Shown here: positions 21,097-34,000 of the stretch, piece by piece | How positions within the stretch are numbered: the first letter of the stretch is position 1 | Layout: every line of letters begins with the position of its first letter | Assembly: GCF_017562075.2 (NCBI RefSeq) | Contig: NW_024427588.1 | Span: forward strand, 124,001 to 188,000 | Direction of reading: 5' to 3' | From: Anopheles merus | Taxonomy: Eukaryota > Arthropoda > Insecta > Diptera > Culicidae | Length of the DNA stretch: 64,000 bases | Program-made: the position numbers and the translations under genes | Notes under the pieces: generated by a model | Told to the model about the DNA's origin: nothing | What the model saw: only the letters and a program-made list of their open reading frames with translations | Database searches by the model: none

Positions 21097-22701
21097 GTTA
21101 TTTATTTGTTATTTATTAATTAAAATTCAACGGACCGCAAGTGGCCCACTTGAAGCGAATTCATTTACATTCATTCATTATAACATAGTCACATTTCGGT
21201 CATTCATTTGTCACGCTTAGTCTTAAGTAACATAATTAACATGTAAAAGGTCGCACGACACGAATACTATTTAACAATGCGGTGCGCGACATGTCAGGTT
21301 GATGACGATCACAAATAACATTAAACTCACGGCACATACGAATAAACGGATCAGAGGAGCCAAAGCGAGTGCGGCGTTCCTCCACGTCAAGTAGCGATCT
21401 AGCACGGAGCGATCTCGGCGGGACATACATGTTGAGCCTCGAAAGAAGCGCGGGCGAGTCGATCCGATTGTCAAGAAGTCCCGCGACAAACAGCCTCTGA
21501 GCGTTGCAGTTCCGCTGCTTCAGCGTCTCGATGCCAAGCAACGCACAGCGTCCCTCATAGTCAAGTTGGACACTCCAGGAGCGCAAAGCGAACCGCGTGA
21601 ATTAGCGCTGGATCGACTCTAAACGAGCTAGGGGACGAGCAGCTGTAGGCCACCATACTACTGAAGCGTATTCTAACACTGGTCGCACCAAAGCACAGTA
21701 TAGCGTCTTGATGCAAATCGGGTCAGTGATGTCTCGTGCTATTTGTTTTAGTAAGCCGATCAATTGGTTACCCTTAGTGACAACGTGCTCTAGCTGGTCG
21801 TGGAAGCTCAACTTTTCGTCAAGGAGCACTCCTAGATCCGTGACACAGCTTTTGCGACCAATGGTAGATCCATTTAACGCATAGTCATACACTAAGGGGC
21901 ACCGCTTTCTCGCAAACGTAACGACAACACACTTCTCGACGCACAATTCAAGACCATTCAAAGAGCACCATGACTGGAAGGCACTAAGAGTGGCTTGAAG
22001 GCGGAGTTGGTCTGACCGGTCACGGATAGGCAGGAACAGCTTCGCGTCGTCTGCATACAGTAGGTGGCCGTCAGGAGGGAGCAACCGTGTTACGTCATTC
22101 AGGAAAATGACAAACAGCAGCGGTCCAAGGTTACTCCCCTGCGGCACCCCCGAAGAAGCATCGATACGGCGCGACGTATGGGGTTCCATCTTCACGCAGT
22201 ATGTGCGACCAGCAAGATAGGAGCGCATCCAGGCCAGCAGCTGCACAGGCAGACCAAGCGTTTCGAGCTTTGCGAGCAGCAAGGCGTGCGGAACGCTATC
22301 GAAGGCAGCCTTGATGTCCGTGTAGACTGCGTCGATCTGCGAGCCGGCATCGATGGTCCTGTGGCAGAGGCTAACGAACTCAACCAGGTTGGTGGTGGTT
22401 GAACGCTGAGGGACAAATCCATGTTGAGCTGTGCTAATGTAGTTCGAGGCAGCTGCGAGGAGAGGTTCGTACACCAGGAGCTCGAAGACCTTAGCGCAGG
22501 CACAAAGCGATGTAATGCCACGGTAATTACATGCATTTGATTTGTCCCCCTTTTTGTGCACTGGAACAAGCCACGAAGTTTTCCAGCAGACAGGATAGAT
22601 GCCCGAACGCAGCGAGTCGCGAAAAATCGAGGCCAGGATAGGCGCGATGGTGGTGCCACAACGCTTAAGCGTGGAAGCCGGGATCCCGTCTTCCTTATTC
22701 G
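21097..22701 (-). mobile_element. non-LTR retrotransposon N1 (CR1-like), 5' truncated
   Basis: Flanked by AACTT at 21092-21096 and 22702-22706, and absent from the equivalent site in the F 3' LTR. The 3' end (left) is a repeated taaataac-type tail. About 1.6 kb remain, covering the C-terminal two thirds of RT and a short 3' UTR. Confidence 0.85.
21236..22701 (-). pseudogene. N1 reverse transcriptase, C-terminal part
   Basis: The open frame enters at the truncated 5' end and carries RT motifs: HKKGDKSNACNYRGI, QHGFVPQRST, AVYTDIKAAFDSV (catalytic Asp), SGVPQGSNLGPLLFV, LLYADDAKLF (catalytic box), then GVLLDEKLSF and the thumb (RPVLEYASVVW). An in-frame TAA at 21602-21604 interrupts it; the same frame goes on to 21236. 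There is no endonuclease domain because of the truncation. Assignment to a CR1/jockey-like group is by motif style. Confidence 0.85.
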
Positions 22702-22954
22702 AACTTATTTCAAGAGTTTAGTTATGTCCCCCTACCCAAGGTAAGGCTTCTAAACTCCAACGTTTCCAGTAAGGGAAACCTCCTAAAGGTTTCTATGATC
22801 GCCTGGACGATCAAGTGTTGAAAAGTCCGCTTCGAACAAAAGTGTTATTCCACCTCGGCTCATGTTAGTAAAAACTGACCTACCGCGACGGTACTTGAGG
22901 TACAGCTGTACGCTCATCATATGGCGACCGTAGCTATCGCCCTAACCCATTACA

Positions 22955-22968
22955 TGGCGACCGTGACC
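22955..22968 (+). other. F primer binding site
   Basis: TGGCGACCGTGACC directly after the LTR; matches the arginine-tRNA-type site of mdg1/412 retrotransposons (established for that lineage). Confidence 0.75.
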
Positions 22969-23171
22969 ATAATCTGCAATCGACGGGCAGATTTGTTAAC
23001 AAAGTGAATTCAAGTAAAATGTGATACGAACAACGGTAACGTACAGCGTAAGTGTCGTATGACGAACCGAAAGTATTGTGACCATAACCGGCATTCGACG
23101 GAAAGTGCAAAAAGTGTCAAATGTGCAAATTTATATGGAACATTCTACAACGCCGCTGGCACAAGTGACCC

Positions 23172-24056
<885 letters not shown>

Positions 24057-24686
24057 GACACAGTGCAGTTACCATTAGCGATACGTATGTAAAAATGATG
24101 TTCATCTAAAAGGTGATAGAGTGAACGGCGAGACCACGGCCCACGAGATGTAACCAGGGTGATTGAATGGAACAGCCGTTCCCAACGTGGAAGACGAAAA
24201 GACGAGACGAGCTCACTGCCCAATATGGATTGGCAGACACGAATGGACAAAGGGTCCCAATCAGACAAGACATCGAGCGACGACTGATGACATCGTAGAA
24301 ATTCATATCAAACACCAAGCACGGATTAAAACACCAAGCACCGGTAACGAGCGTAGCATCATCATGAGCAGCAACAACAAAAATACATGCTATGTATTTA
24401 AAAAAAGGTACCGTAAATTTAAAATTTTACTGATGAGACTGCATAAATGTGCAAAAATAGCAACAACAAAAAAACAGGTCAGGAATTTACTTTAATTATC
24501 TATAGACTATAACAATACTAACAATAACGAAACTGAATGATGCAAAAACTATTAGAAAATATAAAAAAAAATCAGATATAATTTATGATCAGGCGAAACA
24601 GCTGAACAACTACAGGCTCTGTGCATTAACAACATTAAGGGAAAATACTTAGGAAATTTACGACATTATCAGAGAACCAATTTGAA

Positions 24687-26294
24687 ATGGCTCAAATTAT
24701 GGAATTAATTAAAATCACCACTTCTCTCATATCAAAATATGACGGTAATGAGAAAGATTTGAAAGATGTGGTGTCAAATTTAAACGTACTAAAGAAAATA
24801 GTAAATCCAGAAAATAAAGAAACAATAATAGAACTGGTATTAGGACGTCTTACAGGAAAAGCGCGAAGTGTCGTAGGGAAAACCCCAACCTCAATTGAAG
24901 AAATAGTTAGCAAATTACAAAACAGGTGCAGCATAAAGGTAACACCAGAGATCATAGTATTGAAAATGGATAGTACTAAACAGACGGGAACAATAGAAGA
25001 TTTTGGAAGCGTTATTGAAAAACTAACCCAACAACTAGAAGAAGCATACATTGCAGAAGAGATAGCACCAGAAGTAGCCAGAAAAAAAGTAACTAAATCA
25101 GGAATCAGTGCATCGAGTTATGGACTCAAAGATTTTGAGACCAAAATTATAATGAGATCGAGTAAATTCGAAACCTTGCATGAAGCAATAGAGCGAGCAG
25201 TAGAGTTGGAGCTAGAAGACAGAATGAAAAAGGGAAAGAATGATCATATAAAGATCCTATATTCAAACGCTACCAGGAACAATAGAGGGTATGGAAACAA
25301 CTACCAGGGAAGTAACAATTTCAACGAATTCCCAAATAATAACAGATTTCATACACAAAACCCACCCAGGTTCCCACCCGTTAAATATGGACAGAACAAC
25401 AATAGAAGCAACAATAGGCATTTTCAACATAAAGATACCCTAATTAATTATCAAATTTACCCAAATTTAAATCAATCAATAACAACTCAAACGCCATCCG
25501 ACAACTACAGTTATAGAAATAATAACAATTACAGTTTCCATAAACGCCACTCTCAGTTAAACAATTGTAGCAGTAACAATCAAGTTAACCAAGGATATAA
25601 TAATCGCGAATACAACTATAACAACAGTAGTCAAAACAATTCCAAAAAAATCAAATGCTTTTATATAAAAACAGAACAAAACAATCATACACAATTGAAT
25701 AATAATATTAAACAACAGAAAAGTCGTACTTACAATCTAAATTACGAAAACTATACAAATACGAATCAAATGAACGATCAAACTTATAAAGATTATAAAA
25801 ATATTAAAAGCAAAACGAACTATAGTAACAGAAAATTTGAAGATAAATTAAAAAGAAGAAATGCATTAAATAATGAAACAATCAATGGTATGATAGGGTC
25901 AAGAGACTCTGAAAGAATATTTAAGGAGAATAATTACTTAACAAAAGAATGTGAAAATGATACTAACCATGATTATAAACATGAAAACAAACAACATATG
26001 CAAATGATTACAACAAGTAATGACAACGAGAAAAATATTGTTCAAGAACAAGTAACAGATAGTTTATTACTGCTAGATAACACGGAAATAAATAATGAGA
26101 TTCCTTGTAACGAAAATCATGCAACCGAGCTAAAACATATTATGAGAAGAAAACGCAGCATCAAATCAAAGAAGAAGTATATAAAAGAACTAAACAATGA
26201 ATTATATTGCCAGGATAAAACGGCAAGAAAAATGAATTATTCCACATTATGTGATGTAAATGTGAAAGAACTATTGCTTACCAAAAATATCTAA
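24687..26294 (+). CDS. F Gag-like protein, Asn-rich
   Basis: 535 codons, ATG at 24687. The first ~190 residues are charged and helical-looking (LISKYDGNEKDLKDVV, LVLGRLTGKARSVVG), like the capsid region of mdg1/412-type Gag. From about residue 195 the protein becomes very rich in Asn, Tyr and Gln, with few cysteines and no CCHC knuckle. The frame is intact although the rest of the element has no pol. Capsid role is inferred. The Asn-rich tail is low complexity and could form condensates (speculative). 24057-24686 is untranslated leader. Confidence 0.8.
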   Translation: MAQIMELIKITTSLISKYDGNEKDLKDVVSNLNVLKKIVNPENKETIIELVLGRLTGKARSVVGKTPTSIEEIVSKLQNRCSIKVTPEIIVLKMDSTKQTGTIEDFGSVIEKLTQQLEEAYIAEEIAPEVARKKVTKSGISASSYGLKDFETKIIMRSSKFETLHEAIERAVELELEDRMKKGKNDHIKILYSNATRNNRGYGNNYQGSNNFNEFPNNNRFHTQNPPRFPPVKYGQNNNRSNNRHFQHKDTLINYQIYPNLNQSITTQTPSDNYSYRNNNNYSFHKRHSQLNNCSSNNQVNQGYNNREYNYNNSSQNNSKKIKCFYIKTEQNNHTQLNNNIKQQKSRTYNLNYENYTNTNQMNDQTYKDYKNIKSKTNYSNRKFEDKLKRRNALNNETINGMIGSRDSERIFKENNYLTKECENDTNHDYKHENKQHMQMITTSNDNEKNIVQEQVTDSLLLLDNTEINNEIPCNENHATELKHIMRRKRSIKSKKKYIKELNNELYCQDKTARKMNYSTLCDVNVKELLLTKNI

Positions 26295-26612
26295 AAGAGC
26301 TCCTGGTAAAATTTCATAATGTTATCTACAGGCTAAAAGTAATAACATCTATAAAAGCAGAACGAACTATAAACGAGCTAAACAAACTATTTATAGAAAA
26401 ATCAAAATATTTCATAAGAAAATTAAATATTCCCAATCCATTACCTCTAGATATTAGATCTTTTTACATAAAATATTACCCACCTTAAGAAATAAGAAAT
26501 GATTTTATATGTAAATCAAAAAAAATATATAGCAACAACTCAGTTTAATTAAATGAAAAAGAATAACTTCAAACAATTTCATTATTTTTGTTATTCTCCT
26601 AAAGGGAGGAGG
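26295..26612 (+). other. F 3' untranslated region and polypurine tract
   Basis: AT-rich, no frame of note; ends in aaagggaggagg (26601-26612) next to the 3' LTR, the plus-strand primer. The internal deletion of pol probably lies near here. Confidence 0.6.
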
Positions 26613-27429
26613 TGTAGCATATCTGCTATACAGAACTTATTATAATACACACTATCAGCTATAGACACATTGTAACACACTTTAGAATGCCAAACCACAC
26701 CATTATTACACATTCATTATAACACATTCAGCAAATCAGATCATACCATAGCACCGCAACCGGAAGAGTTCAGGCCGTCCATTCAAACAAATAACAGACG
26801 TGACACACTTATCAAAAACAACCGAAACGGGCAACATAAGCAATTCAAGCGTTACTGCAGCAAAGTGGACAAACAGAGAACGCATAGCAACTTATTGCTA
26901 AAAGCGCAGTGTAGGCAAAGATCGACGAACGGACCCGTTCTTTAGCTAGAACAGTTTATACTTTCCAGAACCTTCGTAAAAACATAGACACCTCACTCCA
27001 ATATAATATATAAATTGCACCTCATATCAATAACCTTTAATTAGGACAAAAACACATTCCAAAACCAATATTTCGAAACCCATTGAGTATAAATAAAACC
27101 AATTCCGACCGTGGCAAGTCAGATTCGTTCGGACTGCCAAGATAGGACGTTACGCTTCCTAAAAACTTCGCCTTCCAACTTATTTCAAGAGTTTAGTTAT
27201 GTCCCCCTACCCAAGGTATGGCTTCTAAACTCCAACGTTTCCAGTAAGGGAGACCTCCTAAAGGTTTCTATGATCGCCTGGACGATCAAGTGTTGAAAAG
27301 TCCGCTTCGAACAAAAGTGTTATTCCACCTCGGCTCATGTCAGTAAAAACTGACCTACCGCGACGGTACTTGAGGTACAGCTGTACGCTCATCATATGGC
27401 GACCGTAGCTATCGCCCTAACCCATTACA
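26613..27429 (+). repeat. F 3' LTR (817 bp)
   Basis: Uninterrupted LTR, TGTAGCATATC to CCCATTACA. Contains gagtataaataaaacc (about 27084-27099), a TATA-like site overlapping AATAAA. Confidence 0.9.
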
Positions 27430-28728
27430 CCAGTTAGCATTTTTAACGCCTTACTAAAAGACCTTATGGTGGTTAAACGGACATCTTTGGAAAATCCATC
27501 TTCGATTATTGAGTTCTGTAACGCACTGAATAACATGGTGGAAAATATGACCATGTTGAACCAAACGGAGTACTTGATGGACCAAAGGCTCCTTACAGAT
27601 CTGGTCGCAAAACTCTCTCCGGACCTTTAAACCAGGTGGCTCAGAGATTCACTTAACGAGGAAGGTGACAAAATCAAAACCTTGAAAGATTTCAGCAAAT
27701 GGTTGAAACCAACAGCAAACGTGGCGATCACACTTCTTGCTATGGAAGGTGATCAAAGAGACAGACCGGCGAGGCTGAATACTCACTATTCAGCCAGCCA
27801 TCAAATTTCAAATAAAAGCTGTCTAATTTGCAGCCGTCCTCATGAAACCATATCTTGTTACAAGCTAAAGAATGCCTCAGTAAACGAAAGATGGAAAATG
27901 CTGAAGGAGAAAAACGTTTGCACTAACTGCTGCAAATTCTCTAACCATGCGGCCATTAACTGTCGCTCAAAGCCGCAGTGTACAGTGGATGGTTGTGGAC
28001 GACGACACAACACCATATTGCATGAAGAAAAATTCAACTCAATGGGCGCGGCGTCAAAAGCACATTTAAATTTTCATCAAAACTCGGAACAATACCTATT
28101 TCAAGTTCTGCCAATAACTGTCTATAACGAAAACAACTCCATCGAAACATTTGCATTGATAGACCCAGGATCCTCAACGAGCCTCATGACAGAAAGCCTA
28201 AGACAGAAACTAAATCTGCATGGCCCAAGGAAGCCGTTACCACTTTCGTGGACAAATGGATGCAACCAGGTAGAGGATACAAGCACGTCGGTATCTCTGA
28301 AACTCAGAGGTCCAAACGGCAGGCTGCTTTATGTCAAGGACATTAGGACAGTAAATGAACTGGACCTACCCACTCAAAGCATCAATGCAAACGTGTTGAA
28401 GAGAAAATTTTCCCACTTAAAGACGGTAAATATTTCAAGCTCCAAAAATGCTAAACCCACCATTCTGTTAGGACTTCCACATGCTTATTACACGCAAGCT
28501 GTGGAGTCCAAATCAGGAGCGCCCAATGAACCAGTGGCACACAAAACACGCATTGGTTGGGTCATATTAGGAAAGTGCAGAGATGGTGATGCAAAAGAAA
28601 ATCAACATCTTTTCACAATACAGGATAAGAAAGAGGAGGAAGAAAAATCACCTGATGAAAAGGTTTTTTTCAACAGAAGAATTTGGCGTAAGGGAAACCA
28701 AATTCACCCCAAAATCAAAGGACCATGA
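27430..28728 (+). pseudogene. BEL-2 gag C-terminus and protease
   Basis: Resumes the gag interrupted at 20528. A TAA at 27628-27630, in frame with the rest, replaces a lysine codon of BEL-1. From 27682 the frame is open through the Cys/His cluster (CLICSRPHETISC, CTNCCKFSNHAAINC) and the retropepsin motif FALIDPGSSTSLMT to GWVILGK. It leaves frame at the T7 run (28664-28670), exactly as BEL-1 does, and stops at 28728. The Gag-protease join is open here where BEL-1 has a TAG. Confidence 0.82.
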
Positions 28729-30731
28729 AAGAGCCCTAAGTGTAATGAATGACACACTGAAATATACAAATAATCAGTATGAGATTGGCCTACTTTGGAA
28801 AGATCCCAATGTATCCTTACCAAGCAGCTACGCACAGGCGCTAAAAAGGCTCGAAAGTCAAGAACGGAAAATGAAAGGTAATGACGAGATGAAAACCTGG
28901 TATAAAAATCAAATTACTGATTATGTTCAGAAAGGTTACGCTCGTAAACTAACACCATTTGAATTGCTGAATAGAGATCCAAAGATCAATTACATTTCCC
29001 ATTTTATGGTCATCAATCCAAATAAGCCAACTCCAAAACCAAGACTGGTTTTCGATGCAGCTGCAAAGAACGAAGGGATTTCACTTAACTCTACTCTCTT
29101 GTCCGGACCAGACGCCACTACGTCAATTTTTGGAGTATTAATCCGCTTTCGTGAATACCCTATCGCCTGTTCAGGGGACATCAAGGAGATGTTCCATCAG
29201 ATACGGATCCGCAAAGAAGATCAAGTGGCTCAACGATTTTTATTCAGGGACAATCCACGCAACGAACCTCCTGCTTGTGCTTGATGATTATCTTGTTGAT
29301 GATTATCTTGATAGTTTTCGGACTATCAATGATGCAATCAAGACTATTAACGAGGTTTGCCTCATACATGATAGAGCGCATTTCTTTATGAGAAATTTCG
29401 TTTCTAACTGTCAGAAGGTAATAAGAAGCATCCCAGATGATAGATCCTCACAACAAGAGCTGCTGCACATCTCTAATAAAGATATGAATTTTGAGAAAAT
29501 TTTGGGGCAATACTGGGACAAAACAAACGATGTGTTAAGGTATAAGCTTAAGCATACCCCGTGTTCCATAATTTCAAAAAGAGAAATGCTAGCCTACTTG
29601 ATGAAAATATATGATCCATTGGGGCTAGCGGCAAACTATACTACGCAAGCGAAGGTCATCATCCAAGAAATTTGGAAAACAGAACTGGATTGGGATAGCC
29701 CAGTACCAGAACGCATAATGGAACAATGGCAAAGATGGAAGGAAAGAATAAAGGAACTAGAACACATACAAATACCTAGATGCTACTCGGTGGCTAGCAA
29801 TATCGAAGTAACTGAGTTACACACTTTCGTTGACGCTTCGGAGAAAGCGTTCGCAGCAGTAGTGTACTTAAGAACATTAACAGAAAAGGGGATTGACGTA
29901 AACATAGTGGCGGCAAAAACGAGAGTGGCACCAATAAAACCACTCTCAATTCCTAAGCTGGAACTTCAAGCAGCAGTACTCGGAGTCAGACTCGCCGAGA
30001 CTGTTAAGGAGGAATTAAGAATTACCACTGATAGGGACTATTATTGGTCAGATTCCAAAACCGTCCTAGGATGGATCAATGCCGATCCACAAAAGTACAA
30101 ACAATTTGTGGCGGTAAGAATTGGAGAAATTTTAGATACTACCAATGCTAGTCAATGGAAGTGGGTCTCCTCCGAAAGTAATCCTGCAGACGAAGCAACC
30201 AAGGTAGTTACAAGAAAATCTATATGGCTGAATGGCCCAGTATTTCTTAAACAAAGGGAAATTGAATATAGGGACCCCAAGCTAATCATTACTCATGAAG
30301 AAATCCGTCCAAATCTTATGATTAAAACCATAGAGAAGAGAACATTCAACTTTATAAAAACCGAATGGTGTTCAAATTGGCTAAGACTGAAGAGATCACT
30401 GGCAATCAATTTAAAATATATAGAATTTTTGAAAAGCAAGGTCAAGCGATTAGCATTTTCCCCGATAGTAGAAAAGGAAAACCTGGATAAAGCAGAAAAA
30501 CTCCTATTGCAAAAGGCACAATGGGAGATATACGAAGATGATTTAGTTCAGCTTTCACTCAATGGACAAGTCTCTAAAAACAGCACAATAAAGAATCTCA
30601 ATCCACAAGTAATAGAAGGACTACTACGATCAAGGGGACGATTAGCAAATATATGCTACCTCTCCGATGACGTGAAACAACCCATAATATTACCCAAGAG
30701 GCATCACGTGACAGAATTGATCATACAGCAT
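28660..30731 (+). pseudogene. BEL-2 RT and RNase H, RT partly deleted
   Basis: After the T7 run the pol frame reads FFSTEEFGVRE, KPRLVFDAAAKNEG and SGDIKEMFHQIRI, then loses roughly 100 bp in two pieces around 29265-29315: the MTFGATC segment and the residues before the VDD box are gone, with a short duplicated gatgattatcttg. From there RT thumb and RNase H (FVDASEKAFAAV, WSDSKTVLGW) are open up to 30731, where BEL-B interrupts. This copy cannot make active RT. Confidence 0.82.
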
Positions 30732-30960
30732 TGTTTAATCTCACTATTTCGGATAATTTATTTTCCGCGTTTCGGTGTAACTTTCAAACCTTTAATATTT
30801 ACCAGCAGTTATTCGTTGTGTAGCAAAATTGAAAGAGAGCTTTATTTACGACATTCACTGTTATTTATAAACTACTCGATCGAGCCGAACACTCGAAATT
30901 GAACGAAGACTGTTCGTGTTTCGTTAAGCACGATATGAAGTGACAGGGCTTGCCTGAACA
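30732..30960 (-). repeat. BEL-B 3' LTR
   Basis: TGTTCAGGCAAGC to GAGATTAAACA on the minus strand, 229 bp. Confidence 0.95.
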
Positions 30961-31020
30961 TCCTCCCCCCCCTTAACGAATGTCAACAATCCAAACAAAA
31001 ACAATAAAAATAAACGGAAA

Positions 31021-34000
31021 TTATGTGCATGTGCTCTCGTCGGCCTCTGCCACAGGTAAGATACAAATTTTTGTTATCGGACGAGTTACGATACCTTTTG
31101 ATGTTTTCAGTGTTACTACCCGTGTCAGCTTGTCGTCTCCGGTGTGCACATGTACGATACGTGCGAGTGGCCAACGTGTTGGGGGGAGGAAATCGTCCTT
31201 CAGAATGACCAGTCTGCCAGGTAAGATGCTGTCGTTCCTCTTCGCCATGGTGTTATCGCGTTGCATCTCTTGCAGGTATTCCGTCGTCCAGTGTTTCCAG
31301 AAGCGTTGCACCATTACTTGCCACTTCTGCAAGTCGCTGAGGGTGCAGGAACGAAGGTGGGTGTAGTCCGGCTCGGGGACAGCATGCATCGATGTGCCCA
31401 CGAGGAAATGCGCTGGGGTAAGTGCCGATATATCGTTAGGGTCGTCTGACATAGGTAGGAGAGGCCGCGAGTTCATCGCCGCCTCAATCTGGTGTAGGAC
31501 CGTTGTGTAGCCTTCGTAGGATAGTCGCGTGCTGCCTAACTGCCGAAAAAGGTGTCGCTTGGCGGTCTTCACAGCTGCTTCCCACAATCCGCCGAAGTGT
31601 GGTGCCTTGGGAGGGGTGAAGTGCCAATTGATGCCGCGGTTAGTGCAATCTGTCACAATTAGATGTAGCTGCTGTTCATCGCGAAACATTTCGAACAGCT
31701 CGTGAAGCTCCCTCGCCGCGCCTTCGAAGTTTTTCCCGTTGTCCGAATGTATGTGTGCCGGTAAACCGCGTCGTGCTGTGAATCTGTGTAATGCAGCTAA
31801 AAAACCAGCAGTAGTTAGATCACTTACCAGCTCCAAGTGTACGGCCTTAGTGGAAAAACAAACAAACACGCAGAGGTAGCATTTTCCCGGAGCGGCTCGT
31901 TTATGGGCTGGCTTCAGGTATAATGGACCGGCGTAATCCACTCCGGTAACACTAAAAGGCCGGCTGGGAGTGATGCGCTGCGCTGGAAGCTGTCCAAGTT
32001 GTTGCTGTTCAAGTGTCGGTCGCTGTCGAATGCACCGAAAACAATTTTGCACAATGTGCTTAACAAGATGCCTTCCATCTAACGGCCAAAACTCTTCGCG
32101 AATTCGAGATAAGAGCAGCCTTCCTCCTCCATGACGAAGCTCCTCGTGTTGATACTTTGCGATCAATTGCGCAAACGGATGTTTCTTGGGAAGCAAAACA
32201 GGGTGCTTCGCTTGGTAGGGAAGTTGAGATAGCCGTAAACGCCCCCCTACACGGATAATCCCTTGTTCGTCAAGGAATGGACTTAGTGCACGTAAAGGTG
32301 ATTGCTTCATCACTTCGTTTCCCTTTTTGAGCTGCCCGAGTTCAGCTGAAAATGCATCCTGCTGTGCTAGGCGGCTTAACACAGTGTTTGCTGCTTCCAT
32401 GTACTCGGGTGTGACGATTAAAGGTGCGGGGTGCTGTGCTGCTGTTCGCTGAGTGCGTGCCTTTTCCTTAGCGTTACGTGTGAAGCGAATGCAGTATGAT
32501 ACGATACGCAGCAATCGCTTGTAGCTAGAACACAACGCAAACCAAGGGTGATTAGTGGTTGTGTGTACAACGGCAGCACTCACCTGGCGAATCTCTAGAT
32601 TCGTTTCGTTGGCTGGTTCTGGGTTAGAGTTGGGCCAGATGGAAGCGGGCAAAGATAGCCAATCCGGACCGAAGCTCCACAGTTTGCTTTTCAGGAAATC
32701 AGCGGCTGACGTGCCTCGTGAAACCAGATCAGCAGGATTAGACGCGCCGGGTACATGTCTCCACTGCCGCGGGTGTGAGTAATGCTGCACTTCAGATACC
32801 CGGTTAGCCACAAACGTTGCCCATGTGTTGGGTGTGGCGCTGATCCAGGTTAAGGTGATGGTGGAATCCGACCAAAAGAAAGACTCTGCAACGTTGATCC
32901 CCATCGCCTTCTTTACCCGGTGATGCAAGTGTGCTCCTAATACAGCAGCGCATAGTTCAAGGCGGGGCAGTGTGACGCGCTTGAGCGGTGCCACACGCGA
33001 TTTGGAAGAAAGCAACGTTATGCGTATCTGCCCACTTTCGCCTTCACAACGCGCATAAATGCAGGCTCCATATGCTGCTTCCGATGCATCACAGAAGGTA
33101 TGTAGCTGAATACGCGCACCAGGTAGAAGCGCATAACGACTAACCTTGAATTCAGAGATGAGTTGCCAATCCTGTTGTATTGCTTTCCATTTCTTACAGA
33201 TAGTATCTGGAACATACTCGTCCCAACCAGCTTTCTGCAACCATAATTCCTGCATCATCATCTTGGCCCGAATGACAATCGGGGAGATCAGGCCCAGCGG
33301 ATCGAACATGCGAGCTACGTTAGATAGAATGGATCGCTTTGTCGGAATGGACACATCACTGGATATTGCGGATTCGAAAGATAAAACGTCATGCTCTGGC
33401 TCCCATGAAACACCAAGAGCCTTTACCGTCTCGTGTGGTAAGAATTGCCGCGCTGACTGTGTGCCGATTTGATCCGCATTTAAACCGGCGAGCACCTCGA
33501 GCTGATTGGATGTCCACTTTCGCAGCTCGAAGCCGCCTTTGGCGAGCAATTGAGAAAGCTCGATTCGTAACTGGCGAGCATTTTCGATGGAATCAGCACC
33601 ACCGATGAAATCGTCAACGTAGAAATTAGTTTTCAAAGCAGCTGAAGCATTGGGACAAGAGTCGCCCTCATCGTTTGCAAGCTGCAGCAATGTTCTGGTT
33701 GCTAAGAATGATGAGGGGGCTAAGCCATAGGTAGCTGTATTCAGCTCAAAATATTCGATTGGCGAGTGAGGCGAAAATCGAAAGCAAATGCGTACAAATT
33801 TCCGGTCGTTAGGATGAAGCAATACTTGTCGATACATTTTCGCAATATCTCCAACAACGGCTACTTTATATGTGCGGAAGCGCAAAATTATGTCGAGCAG
33901 ATCGTCCTGCACGACAGGACCGACGCATAACGCATCGTTTAGCGAAAAGCCGGTGGACGTCTTAGCTGAACCATCAAATACCACGCGAACCTTTGTTGTG

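Larger units (their letters stand above)
20529..22954 (+). repeat. F 5' LTR, split by N1
   Basis: LTR parts 20529-21096 and 22702-22954 match the uninterrupted 3' LTR (26613-27429, 817 bp), with only scattered differences. Non-LTR element N1 occupies the gap. Confidence 0.88.

Noticed and set aside
22955..22980. tRNA gene fragments
   Set aside because: Only primer binding sites; no cloverleaf can be built around any of them.
28664..28670. Classic -1 slippery heptamer T TTT TTC
   Set aside because: The heptamer is in phase, but the downstream RT frame is +1, so simple -1 slippage does not reach it.
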